A stretch of DNA of 10,821 nt from UBA1412 sp964609795. Its GTDB lineage: Bacteria > Verrucomicrobiota > Verrucomicrobiia > Limisphaerales > UBA1412. The notes under the pieces were generated by a model. It saw nothing but the letters and a program-made list of their open reading frames with translations. It was not told the origin of the DNA and searched no databases. Made by a program: the position numbers and the translations under genes. Positions 1 through 7,631 of this stretch are shown one piece after another (the first letter of the stretch is position 1; each line of letters opens with the position of its first letter). The stretch spans positions 1 through 10,821 of the forward strand of contig CAZSTC010000072.1 in the NCBI GenBank assembly GCA_964609795.1. The letters are read 5' to 3'.

Positions 1-100
1 CCCCTTTTCGGGACGCCTGTATTTTGAGGCGATGCGAAATGCGGTGAGACGGACGGAAAATATTGGAAATTCGGACTGGATATGCTTTGATGGAGCCTTT

Positions 101-820
101 ATGGCAACGATGGTGTTTGACATTGAAACGACTGCTCAGCCGATCGATAACTTCGACGAGGCTCAGCAGGAATATCTCTTTCGCGAGGCAGAAAATCAGC
201 CCGACGAAGTAGCGCGCGAAAAGAAACGCCTGGATATTGCCCACTTTTTCGGGTTGTGGCCCCTGACCGGGCAGATCGTCTGCATCGGGATGCTCAATCC
301 GCAAACAGCCCGGGGAAAAGCTCTCTATCTGTCGGAGGATTTTGAGGATGAATCTTCGCCGGACGAGGAAATCGAGTATGTCGCTTATCCGGATGAGGCC
401 GATCTCCTGGCCCATTTCTGGGAATTGGCGCTCAAGTTCGATAGTGTCGTCACGTTTAACGGGCGCAATTTCGATATTCCCTACCTCTACTTGAGGTCGG
501 CACTGCTCAATATCCCGATTACGAGGAAAAACTGGCTCGGTTACCGTTTCTCCGACGCGCCGCACTGTGATCTATTGGAGCAGCTCACCTTTTACGGAGC
601 AGGCGGGCGGATGGGCGCATGCCGTCCCTTTAATCTGGATTTCTACTGCAAAGCTTTCGGAATCCCCTCGCCCAAGGCCCAGGGAGTCACTGGCAGTGAT
701 GTTACGCAGATGATACAGGAAGGGCGTTTCCGGCAAATTGCAGAATACTGTATCCGGGATGTTCATGCCACGGCAGAGCTCTATAAAATCTGGAAAGAGC
801 GGCTTTCGGTTGAGCGATAA
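101..820 (+). CDS. Predicted 3'-5' exonuclease, PolB-type (DEDDy-like), 239 aa
   Basis: This is a predicted 3'-5' exonuclease with an RNase H-like fold, related to the proofreading domain of family B DNA polymerases but with no polymerase part. The three exonuclease motifs are visible: Exo I as VFDIET (D7, E9), Exo II as FNGRNFD (N120, D125) and Exo III as YCIRD (Y216, D220). The Y-x3-D spacing is the DEDDy style. An HCDLLE stretch near residue 155 is also typical of these stand-alone proteins. The ATG at 101 was chosen because it places the first motif at the extreme N-terminus, as is usual in the family, and because TGGAG lies 5 bases upstream. An in-frame ATG at 32 would add 23 residues unlike the family. 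Substrate and biological role are unknown; DNA repair is an inference from the fold. The gene has no operon partner to its left in the window and is followed by about 185 non-coding bases. Confidence 0.85.
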   Translation: MATMVFDIETTAQPIDNFDEAQQEYLFREAENQPDEVAREKKRLDIAHFFGLWPLTGQIVCIGMLNPQTARGKALYLSEDFEDESSPDEEIEYVAYPDEADLLAHFWELALKFDSVVTFNGRNFDIPYLYLRSALLNIPITRKNWLGYRFSDAPHCDLLEQLTFYGAGGRMGACRPFNLDFYCKAFGIPSPKAQGVTGSDVTQMIQEGRFRQIAEYCIRDVHATAELYKIWKERLSVER

Positions 821-873
821 GCCCCCCAGACAGAGCGGAAAAACGGGAAGAAGAAATTTTCTGAAAAAACCGC

Positions 874-900
874 TTGCGTTGCGACTCCGCTCCGTGTAAT
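874..900 (+). promoter_or_regulatory. Weak candidate promoter for rplU-rpmA
   Basis: TTGCGT (874-879) and TGTAAT (895-900, five of six matches to TATAAT) could be -35 and -10 boxes, but the 15-base spacer is shorter than ideal. Transcription would begin near 907, exactly where the leader stem-loop starts. The segment 821-873 to its left holds only short complementary stretches, for example 833-839 with 886-892, and no gene. Confidence 0.3.
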
Positions 901-906
901 GATCTG

Positions 907-985
907 TGCGGGATTCGTTCGTAATCTTGTTTGAAATCCCGTAAGGACGTGAGGCCGGTTCGGATGAGGTTCTGAAACACCGGTC
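907..985 (+). promoter_or_regulatory. Two-hairpin 5' leader of rplU
   Basis: Two consecutive inverted repeats precede rplU. The first pairs 907-915 with 935-943 (nine pairs, one of them G-U). The second pairs 953-959 with 979-985 (seven pairs, one of them G-U). Both enclose loops of exactly 19 bases. There is no T-run after either, so they are not intrinsic terminators. Ribosomal protein operons often carry leader structures bound by one of their own products, and an L21 leader family is known in Bacillus. Whether this one is related or functional is inference. Confidence 0.4.
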
Positions 986-1005
986 ATTTTTGATTTATAC
1001 GATAT

Positions 1006-1317
1006 ATGTACGCTGTTGTTGAAACTGGCGCCAAGCAATACAAAGTCACCCCCGGTGACACTCTGCAGGTTGAGCGCTTACAAGCTGATCAGGGCAATAC
1101 GGTTACCTTGGACAAGGTCCTTTTGGTAAACAAAGAAGGTCAGGTGACTGTGGGTACGCCGACCGTGAGCAATGCGAGTGTTGTGGCTGACGTAGTCAAA
1201 CACATTCGTGGTGAAAAAGTTACGATTTTCAAGATGAAAAAGCGTAAAGGTTACCACAAAACGCAGGGTCACCGTCAGGAACTGACTGTTCTGAGAATCA
1301 AAGAAATTAAAGCATAA
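1006..1317 (+). CDS. rplU: 50S ribosomal protein L21
   Basis: Ribosomal protein L21 of the large subunit, which binds 23S rRNA. The 103-residue length is normal for the family. The start MYAVVETGAKQYKV and the basic C-terminal block with FKMKKRKGYHKTQGHRQ are hallmark L21 sequences, the latter being the rRNA-contacting part. No Shine-Dalgarno is visible before the ATG, because the bases just upstream are T/A-rich. The gene is followed after 12 bases by rpmA, and its stop codon overlaps the start of the rpmA ribosome binding site, so the two are surely co-transcribed and may be translationally coupled. Regulation may involve the stem-loops at 907-985. Confidence 0.98.
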   Translation: MYAVVETGAKQYKVTPGDTLQVERLQADQGNTVTLDKVLLVNKEGQVTVGTPTVSNASVVADVVKHIRGEKVTIFKMKKRKGYHKTQGHRQELTVLRIKEIKA

Positions 1318-1323
1318 AGGAGA
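1316..1323 (+). promoter_or_regulatory. Ribosome binding site of rpmA
   Basis: AAAGGAGA lies 6-7 bases before the rpmA ATG. It is the one consensus Shine-Dalgarno among the + strand genes of the window, and it overlaps the TAA stop of rplU (1315-1317). Confidence 0.85.
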
Positions 1324-1329
1324 TTTTAC

Positions 1330-1596
1330 ATGGCACATAAAAAAGGTCAAGGCAGTAGCCGCAACGGTCGCGATAGTAATCCTAAGATGCGCGGAATTAA
1401 GCGCTTCGGAGGTGAAGTGGTAAGCGCCGGCAGCATTATTGTGCGCCAGGTTGGCACCAAGTTCCATCCCGGCAAGAACGTCGGAGTGGGACGTGATTGG
1501 ACGCTTTTTGCACTGATTGAGGGGCGCGTTTCTTTCGACAAGAATGCCCGCAAGGTCAGCGTTCTTCCGATGGAAGAGACGGTAAGCGCCAATTAA
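1330..1596 (+). CDS. rpmA: 50S ribosomal protein L27
   Basis: Ribosomal protein L27, whose N-terminal tail reaches the peptidyl-transferase centre. The protein has 88 residues and opens with MAHKKGQGSSRNGRDS, then KRFGGEVVSAGSIIVRQ and GTKFHPGKNVGVGRD, all diagnostic. It begins directly with the mature AHKKG tail, so it lacks the cleaved N-terminal extension found in Firmicutes. The acidic and serine-rich C-terminus is unremarkable. It sits in the canonical order rplU-rpmA-obgE, but a strong terminator follows at 1634-1665 and partly separates it from obgE. Confidence 0.98.
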   Translation: MAHKKGQGSSRNGRDSNPKMRGIKRFGGEVVSAGSIIVRQVGTKFHPGKNVGVGRDWTLFALIEGRVSFDKNARKVSVLPMEETVSAN

Positions 1597-1633
1597 TTGA
1601 AGCAACCGCTTAAGTTTTGTTTTTAAAAGAATG

Positions 1634-1665
1634 CGGCGAGGTCTATTGTTGCCTCGCCGTTTTTT
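1634..1665 (+). terminator. Intrinsic terminator after rpmA
   Basis: CGGCGAGG (1634-1641) pairs perfectly with CCTCGCCG (1652-1659) around a 10-base loop and is followed by six T (1660-1665). It ends only 18 bases before the obgE start, so obgE depends on read-through or on a promoter inside or before this element. A possible TTGAAG at 1597-1602 has no good -10 partner. Confidence 0.9.
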
Positions 1666-1683
1666 GGCTTCTCATTTTCGCTC

Positions 1684-2868
1684 ATGTTTATTGATCAAGT
1701 TAAGGTTTTCGCCCGTGCGGGTCACGGCGGTAAAGGGTGCGTTGCATTCCAGCGGGAGGCTTTTCGTCCCAAGGGCGGTCCCAGCGGCGGCAATGGCGGT
1801 CGCGGAGGCAGTGTGATTCTGGAGGCCGACGATGATATCAATAATTTGATCAATCAGTATTACACCCCGCGATTGATCGCCGAGAACGGAACCCCCGGTC
1901 TGGGTAAGGGAATGGATGGCCCGGCCGGCAAGGACCTCCTGATCAAGGTGCCCTGCGGTACCCTTGTCTGGAAGCTGCCTCCGGTGATTCAGCCCGAGGA
2001 TGTTCCCTTCAGCGAAAATGAAGTGGCTGAAATGAAGCCGACGGTTCGGCAGCTGGGTGCAGAAATGGCCTGGGAGTATGACCTTTCCAAGAACGCATCC
2101 ATTATTCACTCCAATATTCAGGAGCCCGAAAAGGAGCTCGTCGGCGATCTGCTCAAGAATGGAGATCGTCTCCTGCTCTGCAAAGGCGGACGCGGCGGAC
2201 TGGGAAACCGGAATTTCGCTACGGCTACCCGCCAGACACCCCGTTTTGCCCAACCGGGCGAGCCAGGACAAGAGGGAGATTACCTCCTGGAGCTGCGCCT
2301 GGTGGCTGATGCCGCTCTGGTCGGCTTCCCGAATGCGGGTAAATCGACCCTTCTCACCGCTATTTCACAGGCACGCCCGAAAGTGGCCGCCTACCCCTTT
2401 ACGACGCTTCATCCCAATGTCGGGATTGTCGAGTACCCTGTGGATTACCACCGGATTACTGTCTGCGACGTACCGGGATTGATCCCGGGAGCGCACGAGA
2501 ATAAAGGTCTGGGTCATGCGTTTCTGCGGCATATCCGCCGCTGCAAATTGATCGTGATCCTGCTCGACATGGCAGGCAGCGAAGGCCGCAAACCCTGGGA
2601 AGACTATCGCCAGCTTCTGGATGAGCTCAAATACTACGATAAAAATCTGCTTGAGCGTCCGCGGATGGTGGTCGCCAATAAGATGGATGAGCCCCAGGCC
2701 GTGGAAAATCTGAAAGCCTTCAAACAACATATCCGGAAAACTCCGATCCTCTCCATTTCTGCGATTTTGGAAGAGGGCGTCCCCGCTTTTCTGGACTCTC
2801 TGCGTTCGGCTGTGGACAGCGCCCCGGAGCCCACTCAAGAACAAACTTCTTCTCTCCTTCTCCCGTAG
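1684..2868 (+). CDS. obgE: GTPase Obg/CgtA with a long insertion in the Obg domain
   Basis: Obg-family GTPase, a 50S-subunit assembly factor linked to growth and stress control. The glycine-rich Obg domain is at about residues 1-205, starting MFIDQVKVFARAGHGGKG. The G domain has P-loop GFPNAGKST (214-222), switch II DVPG (262-265), NKMD (332-335) and SISA (357-360). All nucleotide-binding motifs are intact. Unusually, about 50 residues (roughly 97-150, rich in acidic residues and prolines) interrupt the Obg domain between VPCGTLV and the conserved KGGRGGLGN at 167-175, where ordinary homologues have a short turn. The C-terminus stops soon after the G domain with a short tail of E, Q, S and T, without a recognisable OCT or TGS domain. 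There is no Shine-Dalgarno before the ATG, but the start fits the family exactly. Confidence 0.97.
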   Translation: MFIDQVKVFARAGHGGKGCVAFQREAFRPKGGPSGGNGGRGGSVILEADDDINNLINQYYTPRLIAENGTPGLGKGMDGPAGKDLLIKVPCGTLVWKLPPVIQPEDVPFSENEVAEMKPTVRQLGAEMAWEYDLSKNASIIHSNIQEPEKELVGDLLKNGDRLLLCKGGRGGLGNRNFATATRQTPRFAQPGEPGQEGDYLLELRLVADAALVGFPNAGKSTLLTAISQARPKVAAYPFTTLHPNVGIVEYPVDYHRITVCDVPGLIPGAHENKGLGHAFLRHIRRCKLIVILLDMAGSEGRKPWEDYRQLLDELKYYDKNLLERPRMVVANKMDEPQAVENLKAFKQHIRKTPILSISAILEEGVPAFLDSLRSAVDSAPEPTQEQTSSLLLP

Positions 2869-2903
2869 ATTCGAGCGATTTCTCCACGGAACACGAGAAA
2901 ATT

Positions 2904-2940
2904 AAAAAGCGGCCAATCTTAAAAAAGAGGGCCGCTTTTT
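2904..2940. terminator. Bidirectional terminator between obgE and the HlyD-type gene
   Basis: AAAAAGCGGCC (2904-2914) pairs with GGCCGCTTTTT (2930-2940) around a 15-base loop. The A-run on one side and T-run on the other let it end transcription from obgE on the + strand and from the convergent gene whose stop is at 2965 on the - strand. Confidence 0.88.
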
Positions 2941-2964
2941 AAATCGAGTTCTGAATTCCGGATC

Positions 2965-4062
2965 TTATTTTCTCCGGCCATCCAGCATCAGTCCGACGGT
3001 TTCGCCCGGACGCAGCTTCACATCTTTAGGGATTTTGAAAGAGACCGGCAACCCCATATCCACCATCTGATCGGTGGCCAGGCGAGCCAGACTGTTGGTA
3101 ATGGGCTCCATGAAACGGCCCACATTCTCCACTTCCGTAACGGCCAGGACACGCTGAACCTTGGAATGGGTCACAATCTTGGCCTGCATCCCCGGGAACG
3201 GGTCCACCGGGAAAGGCTGCCGCATATAGGCGACAATCCTCATGGCTTCGGTGGCATTGACCATCATCATGACATAACCCTCGGTAACGGTCTCACCGGG
3301 CGAGCACCAGACACCACTGACCATTCCGTCAATCGGGGCACTCAGAACAATGGGGTTAGCCTCAGAGGGAGCAGCGGCGAGTCTTGCCTCCAGATCTGCG
3401 ATCTTCTGTGAAAAATCATTCCCGACAAAGGCGCCTGCCTGTTCGATCTCGACGCGGAGTTTCTCGACCGCTTCTTCCAAACCGGGGATCACAGCCGAAA
3501 GCTCTTCAATTTCTTTCAGATTACTGTCGCGCTCGGCTAGTGAGATATCATAAAGCTCCTGGGAAACGTAATTCTGTTTGGCAAGCTCTGCATTCCGGGC
3601 TAAATCTTTCTCGAACCGCTCCAATTCCACTTTACTCCGGGCGAGCTCCACTTTTTTGGTGAGCAGGTCGATCCGCAGCGTATAGTAATCGGCCTCGGCT
3701 CTGCGTAAGGTGATGCTGGAATCGGAATTAAAACGCGAAGCCAGGAGGTCCAATTCCAGACTAATTCCACTGAGAAAATTGCGGGCATCAGAAGGCTTGA
3801 TGATCACCAGGGGATCCCCGGCTTTGACTTCATCAAAGCGCTGGGCAACGACCTGCTGGACTACTCCGACCGTGGGACTCGTAACCTGGGCCCGGACAAT
3901 TTCGACTTCCCCCATCATCGTTGGGGCAATGAGCACGTTCGCCCAAACCCACCAAGTGGCCCCCACAGCAAGGGCCATGACAACCCAAGGCAGGTAAGCC
4001 AATCTGAACTCCTTCCATAACTGGTCCTTAGGAGTTGGTATAGGTTCCAAATGATTCTTCAC
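2965..4062 (-). CDS. HlyD-family membrane fusion (periplasmic adaptor) protein
   Basis: A membrane fusion protein of the HlyD/AcrA type, which normally bridges an inner-membrane transporter and an outer-membrane channel. From the chosen start (GTG at 4062, 365 aa) it has a short cytoplasmic N-terminus, one membrane helix at about 23-45, and half of the lipoyl/barrel domain at 60-90. A long alpha-helical hairpin rich in L, E, K and R (about 100-230) follows, then the second lipoyl half at 238-268 (SAPIDGMVSG) and a beta-barrel end. Other in-frame starts are ATG at 4143 and GTG at 4155. These add a hydrophobic stretch that would give a second helix, so the GTG was preferred because it yields MKNHLEPIPTPKDQ directly before the helix; no start has a good Shine-Dalgarno. 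No ABC, RND or MFS partner and no TolC-like gene is in the window, so the substrate cannot be inferred. Confidence 0.8.
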   Translation of the reverse strand: MKNHLEPIPTPKDQLWKEFRLAYLPWVVMALAVGATWWVWANVLIAPTMMGEVEIVRAQVTSPTVGVVQQVVAQRFDEVKAGDPLVIIKPSDARNFLSGISLELDLLASRFNSDSSITLRRAEADYYTLRIDLLTKKVELARSKVELERFEKDLARNAELAKQNYVSQELYDISLAERDSNLKEIEELSAVIPGLEEAVEKLRVEIEQAGAFVGNDFSQKIADLEARLAAAPSEANPIVLSAPIDGMVSGVWCSPGETVTEGYVMMMVNATEAMRIVAYMRQPFPVDPFPGMQAKIVTHSKVQRVLAVTEVENVGRFMEPITNSLARLATDQMVDMGLPVSFKIPKDVKLRPGETVGLMLDGRRK

Positions 4063-4180
4063 CGTTAAACTATTGCAAGTAACCGGAGTGCCATGCAGCA
4101 ACAAACATGCCAATAAAAAATGAAAGCCGGGAACAGCCTCCATGCACGCCTGCACAGAGTCTATGCACTATTGAGGCCTA

Positions 4181-4209
4181 TTGTCCAGAAAAAGTCATAA
4201 GGTTTTAAA
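4181..4209 (+). promoter_or_regulatory. Candidate promoter of the purS operon, in the divergent intergenic region
   Basis: TTGTCC (4181-4186) and TTTAAA (4204-4209) are separated by 17 bases and could drive purS. A second -10-like TAATAC lies at 4212-4217. The region 4063-4283 separates the HlyD-type gene from purS and probably carries promoters for both. On the - strand TGGACA (at about 4179-4184) is a possible -35 box. No clear palindrome for a purine repressor and no riboswitch-like structure was recognised. Confidence 0.33.
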
Positions 4210-4283
4210 AGTAATACTGGCTACTTCCGGTCGATTGGTGTAGGCTCAGAACGGTTTCCAGATCGTGGAAACTATCCCCGGAT

Positions 4284-4523
4284 ATGAAAGCTAAAATTAC
4301 CGTCACACCCAAAAAAGCTGTCCTGGATCCTCAGGGCAAAACTGTCCAAACCGCTCTTGAGCACATCGGCTTCACCGGCATTAAGGATGTCCGTATTGGA
4401 AAATATATCGAGATCGAACTGGAAGGTACCGATCGCGAAGCCGCTCTCAAGAGTATCAGCCAGGCCAGTCACAAGATTCTCAGCAATCCCGTGATTGAAG
4501 ATTATTCTGTGGAGATCGAATAG
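4284..4523 (+). CDS. purS: Phosphoribosylformylglycinamidine synthase subunit PurS
   Basis: PurS, the small subunit of the three-part FGAM synthase (step four of de novo purine synthesis), which links the glutaminase PurQ to the synthetase PurL. The 79 residues match the usual size of about 80. The pattern fits PurS: a first strand KAKITVTPKKAVLDPQG, a helix TVQTALEHIGF, then VRIGKYIEIEL and a C-terminal NPVIEDYSVEIE. It is the first gene of the operon, 20 bases ahead of purQ. No Shine-Dalgarno is apparent. The identification rests on sequence pattern plus the perfect purQ-purL context. Confidence 0.95.
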   Translation: MKAKITVTPKKAVLDPQGKTVQTALEHIGFTGIKDVRIGKYIEIELEGTDREAALKSISQASHKILSNPVIEDYSVEIE

Positions 4524-4543
4524 ACACCCACCTAAGCTGAATT

Positions 4544-5248
4544 ATGAATTTTTCCGTTCTTCAGTTTCCTGGAAGTAATTGTGACCAGGACTGTGTTCAT
4601 GTTCTCAAAAACGTTCTGGGACACAATGCCCGCCTGCTTTGGCACAAAGAGACCAGCCTGGGCGATACCGATGCAGTCATAGTCCCGGGCGGTTTCAGCT
4701 ATGGAGATTATCTGCGCACCGGCGCCATTGCCCGATACAGCAACATCATGGCTGCTGTAAAGGAGTTCGCCGACCGCGGAGGACTGGTGCTGGGCATCTG
4801 CAACGGGTTCCAGATATTGTGTGAAGCCGGACTCCTGCCCGGAGCACTGATCCGCAATAAAGGCATCACGTTCCGCTGCGAATTCGTCTGGCTGCGCACC
4901 GGCAAACCCGATACGCCCTTTACCTGCAAAGCCCCGGAAGGAACGCTCCTGAGAATCCCGATCGCCCACGGGGAAGGCTGCTACTTCGCCGACCCTGAAA
5001 CTCTCAAACAGATGGAGGCAAACGGGCAAATCCTCTGGCGCTATTGCGACCGCCACGGCAACACTACCCCGGAATCCAACCCTAATGGTTCCCTGCTCAA
5101 TATCGCCGGTGTCTGTAACGCTCAGAAAAACGTGGCGGGCCTCATGCCCCACCCCGAGCGTGCCAGCGAAGAAATCCTCTCTGGTCATGATGGCCGAGTT
5201 CTTCTGGAGAGCATGATTCAATTCCTCCAAAACCGGAAACGCTCATAA
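4544..5248 (+). CDS. purQ: Phosphoribosylformylglycinamidine synthase subunit PurQ (glutaminase)
   Basis: Class I glutamine amidotransferase that releases ammonia from glutamine for PurL in FGAM formation. The catalytic triad is visible: Cys86 in the nucleophile elbow GICNGFQ (84-90), and His203 and Glu205 in PHPER. The start SVLQFPGSNCDQD and VPGGFSYGDYLR (47-58) are PurQ hallmarks. The 234-residue length is normal. It lies between purS (20-base gap) and purL (30-base gap) and is surely co-transcribed with them. The bases before the ATG carry no Shine-Dalgarno. Confidence 0.98.
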   Translation: MNFSVLQFPGSNCDQDCVHVLKNVLGHNARLLWHKETSLGDTDAVIVPGGFSYGDYLRTGAIARYSNIMAAVKEFADRGGLVLGICNGFQILCEAGLLPGALIRNKGITFRCEFVWLRTGKPDTPFTCKAPEGTLLRIPIAHGEGCYFADPETLKQMEANGQILWRYCDRHGNTTPESNPNGSLLNIAGVCNAQKNVAGLMPHPERASEEILSGHDGRVLLESMIQFLQNRKRS

Positions 5249-5278
5249 CCCTTTACTTCTCATATTGATTCTCAGACT

Positions 5279-7615
5279 ATGACAAAAGACCCTGCTATTA
5301 CGCCCGAACTGGTGGCAAAACACGGAATCACGACGGAGGAATACGAGAATATCCTCAAAATTCTGGGCAGAGAACCCAACTATACCGAGCTGGGCATCTT
5401 CTCGGTAATGTGGAGCGAACACTGCTCCTATAAAAACACCAAGCCCTTACTGAAACAATTTCCAACCCGTTCAAAGAAAATCCTGGTCGGTGCCGGCGAA
5501 GAAAATGCCGGCATCATCGATATTGGCGATAATCTGGCCATCGCTTTCAAGATGGAGTCGCACAATCACCCCAGCGCAGTGGAGCCCTTCCAGGGTGCAG
5601 CCACCGGCGTAGGCGGCATCATCCGGGATATTTTCACCATGGGTGCACGCCCCATCTGCGCCATGAATTCGCTGCGTTTCGGAAAACTCTCTTCGCCGGA
5701 AGTCCAGCGTCTCTTCCGCGGTGTGGTGGGCGGCATCGCCCATTACGGCAACTGCTTCGGCATCCCAACGATCGCCGGAGAGGTCTGCTTTGACGCTTCT
5801 TACGAGGGCAATCCGCTGGTCAACGCCTTTTGTCTGGGTGTCTTGAGGCACGAACAGATCGCCCGCGGTGCCGCCAAGGGCATCGGCAACCCGGTCTTTT
5901 ACGTCGGGCCCGCAACCGGACGCGATGGTCTGGCCGGAGCCGCTTTCGCCTCGCAGGATTTAACCGAGGCTTCCGCCGAGCAACAACGCGGAGCCGTTCA
6001 GGTAGGCGACCCCTTCATGGAGAAGCTGGTGATGGAGGCTTGCCTGGAGCTTCTGGCCGCCAAGGATGCGGTCGCAGGCATTCAGGATATGGGAGCCGCC
6101 GGGCTTACCTGCTCGACTTGCGAAACGGCCGCCCGTGCCGGGACCGGTATCGAGATCGAGCTCTGCAAAGTTCCCCAGCGTGCCACCGGCATGACTCCTT
6201 ATGAAATCATGTTGAGCGAATCCCAGGAACGAATGCTCATCATCGTCAATAAGGGACACGAGGCCGAAGTTCAGCGTATTTTCGATAAATGGGATCTGCC
6301 CTGGGCCGAAATCGGCGTAGTGACGGATACCGGCCGCATGGTCGTGAAGAATCACGGGCAAATCGTCGCCAATATCCCGGCCGCCAAAATCGCCAATGAT
6401 TCCCCGGTTTATCACCGCGATTCCAAAGAACCTGCTTACATGCAGGGTGTGCGTGCCTACCGGGTAAATTCTCTGGCCGATACGACCAGCCCGGTGAAAG
6501 ACCTGGAGATGCTCCTGCAAATGCCCACGATCGCTTCCAAGAATTGGGTCTATCGCCAGTACGACCACATGGTGCGTGACGGCTCGGTGGTTTGCCCCGG
6601 TTCGGATGCAGCCGTGGTCCGCATTAAAGGCGACAGTCTGCCGATGCTCCCCGAGGGAGCCGCGGAATCCGTCCCCGCGGGAATCGAGAAATATATCGCC
6701 CTCTCGGTGGATGGCAACGGTGTTTATGTCTATCTGGATCCCTACGAAGGCAGCAAGACGGTCGTGGCCGAGTGCGCTCGCAACCTGGCCTGCTCCGGCG
6801 CGACTCCGCTGGGCAGCACGGATAATTTGAATTTCGGCAACCCGCATAACCCCGAGCTCTTCTATCAATTAAAGGAATCGGTGCGTGGTTTGGCAGAGGC
6901 CTGCGCGGCTTTCAATGCCCCGGTGACCGGCGGCAACGTCAGCCTCTACAATCAGAACCCCATGGGTGCCATCGACCCGACCCCGACCCTTGCGTTGGTG
7001 GGCCTGGTTGAGAAACAAGAGCACATCACCACACAGTGGTTCAAGGATGAAGGCGACGTCATTATCCTCCTGGGCGATGCGGTCGATGCTGCCGATCCTA
7101 ACCTGGGTCTGGGCGGCTCCGCATACCTGATGGCAAAGCACGATGTTAAGAACGGTTTACCTCCGCGCTGCGACCTCAAGAAGGAAAAGGCGGTTCAGGA
7201 CTTGACGCTGGAGTGCATTCGCTCCGGCTGGATCAAGAGCGCCCATGATTGCAGCGAAGGCGGTCTGGCTGTCTGCTTGGCCGAAAGCTGCTTCAGTAAA
7301 AACGTGGCCTTGAATACACCCTCCTTCAAGGGTGCGAAGATCGATCTCTCCGGCGTGAAATCCTCCCGTCTGGATGCCCTCCTCTTTGGGGAAACTCAAT
7401 CCCGTATCGTTGTGAGCACCTCCGCCGACCATGCCGAGCAGATTCTGGCAAAGGCTCAGGCCGTCTCCGTACAGGCAACCGTGATCGGGAAAGTCACCGG
7501 CTGCTGCAAGGCTGCCACACTCGACATCACAACCGACGCCGCTTCAACCCTGAGCTGGAGCATCCCCGCTCTTCATTCGCTCTGGTGGAATGCCCTGGCC
7601 GAAATCATGGATTAA
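5279..7615 (+). CDS. purL: Phosphoribosylformylglycinamidine synthase subunit PurL (small type)
   Basis: ATP-dependent synthetase that converts FGAR and ammonia to FGAM. At 778 residues this is the small PurL that needs separate PurS and PurQ, not the large single-chain enzyme of about 1,300 residues. Signature stretches are MWSEHCSYKNT (44-54, with the active-site His48), ESHNHPSAVEPFQGAATGVGG (93-113), DMGAAGL (270-276), SESQERML (313-320), HDCSEGG (656-662) and FGETQSR (703-709). These represent both AIRS-like halves. The ATG at 5279 gives the expected N-terminus, although the upstream bases are pyrimidine-rich and lack a Shine-Dalgarno. manC follows after only 16 bases. Confidence 0.98.
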   Translation: MTKDPAITPELVAKHGITTEEYENILKILGREPNYTELGIFSVMWSEHCSYKNTKPLLKQFPTRSKKILVGAGEENAGIIDIGDNLAIAFKMESHNHPSAVEPFQGAATGVGGIIRDIFTMGARPICAMNSLRFGKLSSPEVQRLFRGVVGGIAHYGNCFGIPTIAGEVCFDASYEGNPLVNAFCLGVLRHEQIARGAAKGIGNPVFYVGPATGRDGLAGAAFASQDLTEASAEQQRGAVQVGDPFMEKLVMEACLELLAAKDAVAGIQDMGAAGLTCSTCETAARAGTGIEIELCKVPQRATGMTPYEIMLSESQERMLIIVNKGHEAEVQRIFDKWDLPWAEIGVVTDTGRMVVKNHGQIVANIPAAKIANDSPVYHRDSKEPAYMQGVRAYRVNSLADTTSPVKDLEMLLQMPTIASKNWVYRQYDHMVRDGSVVCPGSDAAVVRIKGDSLPMLPEGAAESVPAGIEKYIALSVDGNGVYVYLDPYEGSKTVVAECARNLACSGATPLGSTDNLNFGNPHNPELFYQLKESVRGLAEACAAFNAPVTGGNVSLYNQNPMGAIDPTPTLALVGLVEKQEHITTQWFKDEGDVIILLGDAVDAADPNLGLGGSAYLMAKHDVKNGLPPRCDLKKEKAVQDLTLECIRSGWIKSAHDCSEGGLAVCLAESCFSKNVALNTPSFKGAKIDLSGVKSSRLDALLFGETQSRIVVSTSADHAEQILAKAQAVSVQATVIGKVTGCCKAATLDITTDAASTLSWSIPALHSLWWNALAEIMD

Positions 7616-7631
7616 CCTCGTGAACTTTGAT

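Noticed and set aside
1..31. End of an upstream gene
   Set aside because: One frame ends at TGA 25-27, but eight codons are too few to support any call.
32..100. Upstream start (ATG at 32) for the exonuclease
   Set aside because: GAGG is only 2 bases from that ATG, and the extra 23 residues precede a motif that normally sits at the very N-terminus. The ATG at 101 has TGGAG at a good distance.
833..892. Terminator after the exonuclease gene (833-839 pairing with 886-892)
   Set aside because: The arms are 46 bases apart, and no T-run follows the second arm.
1078..1605. 175-codon frame on the - strand across rplU and rpmA
   Set aside because: It lies antisense to two certain ribosomal protein genes and has no independent support.
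5960..6868. 302-codon frame on the - strand inside purL
   Set aside because: It is a shadow of a strongly conserved purL region, and its translation shows no recognisable domain.
7590..7631. manC start inside purL (ATG at 7590)
   Set aside because: It would overlap purL by 26 bases and add 14 residues with no family support; the ATG at 7632 fits the usual N-terminus.
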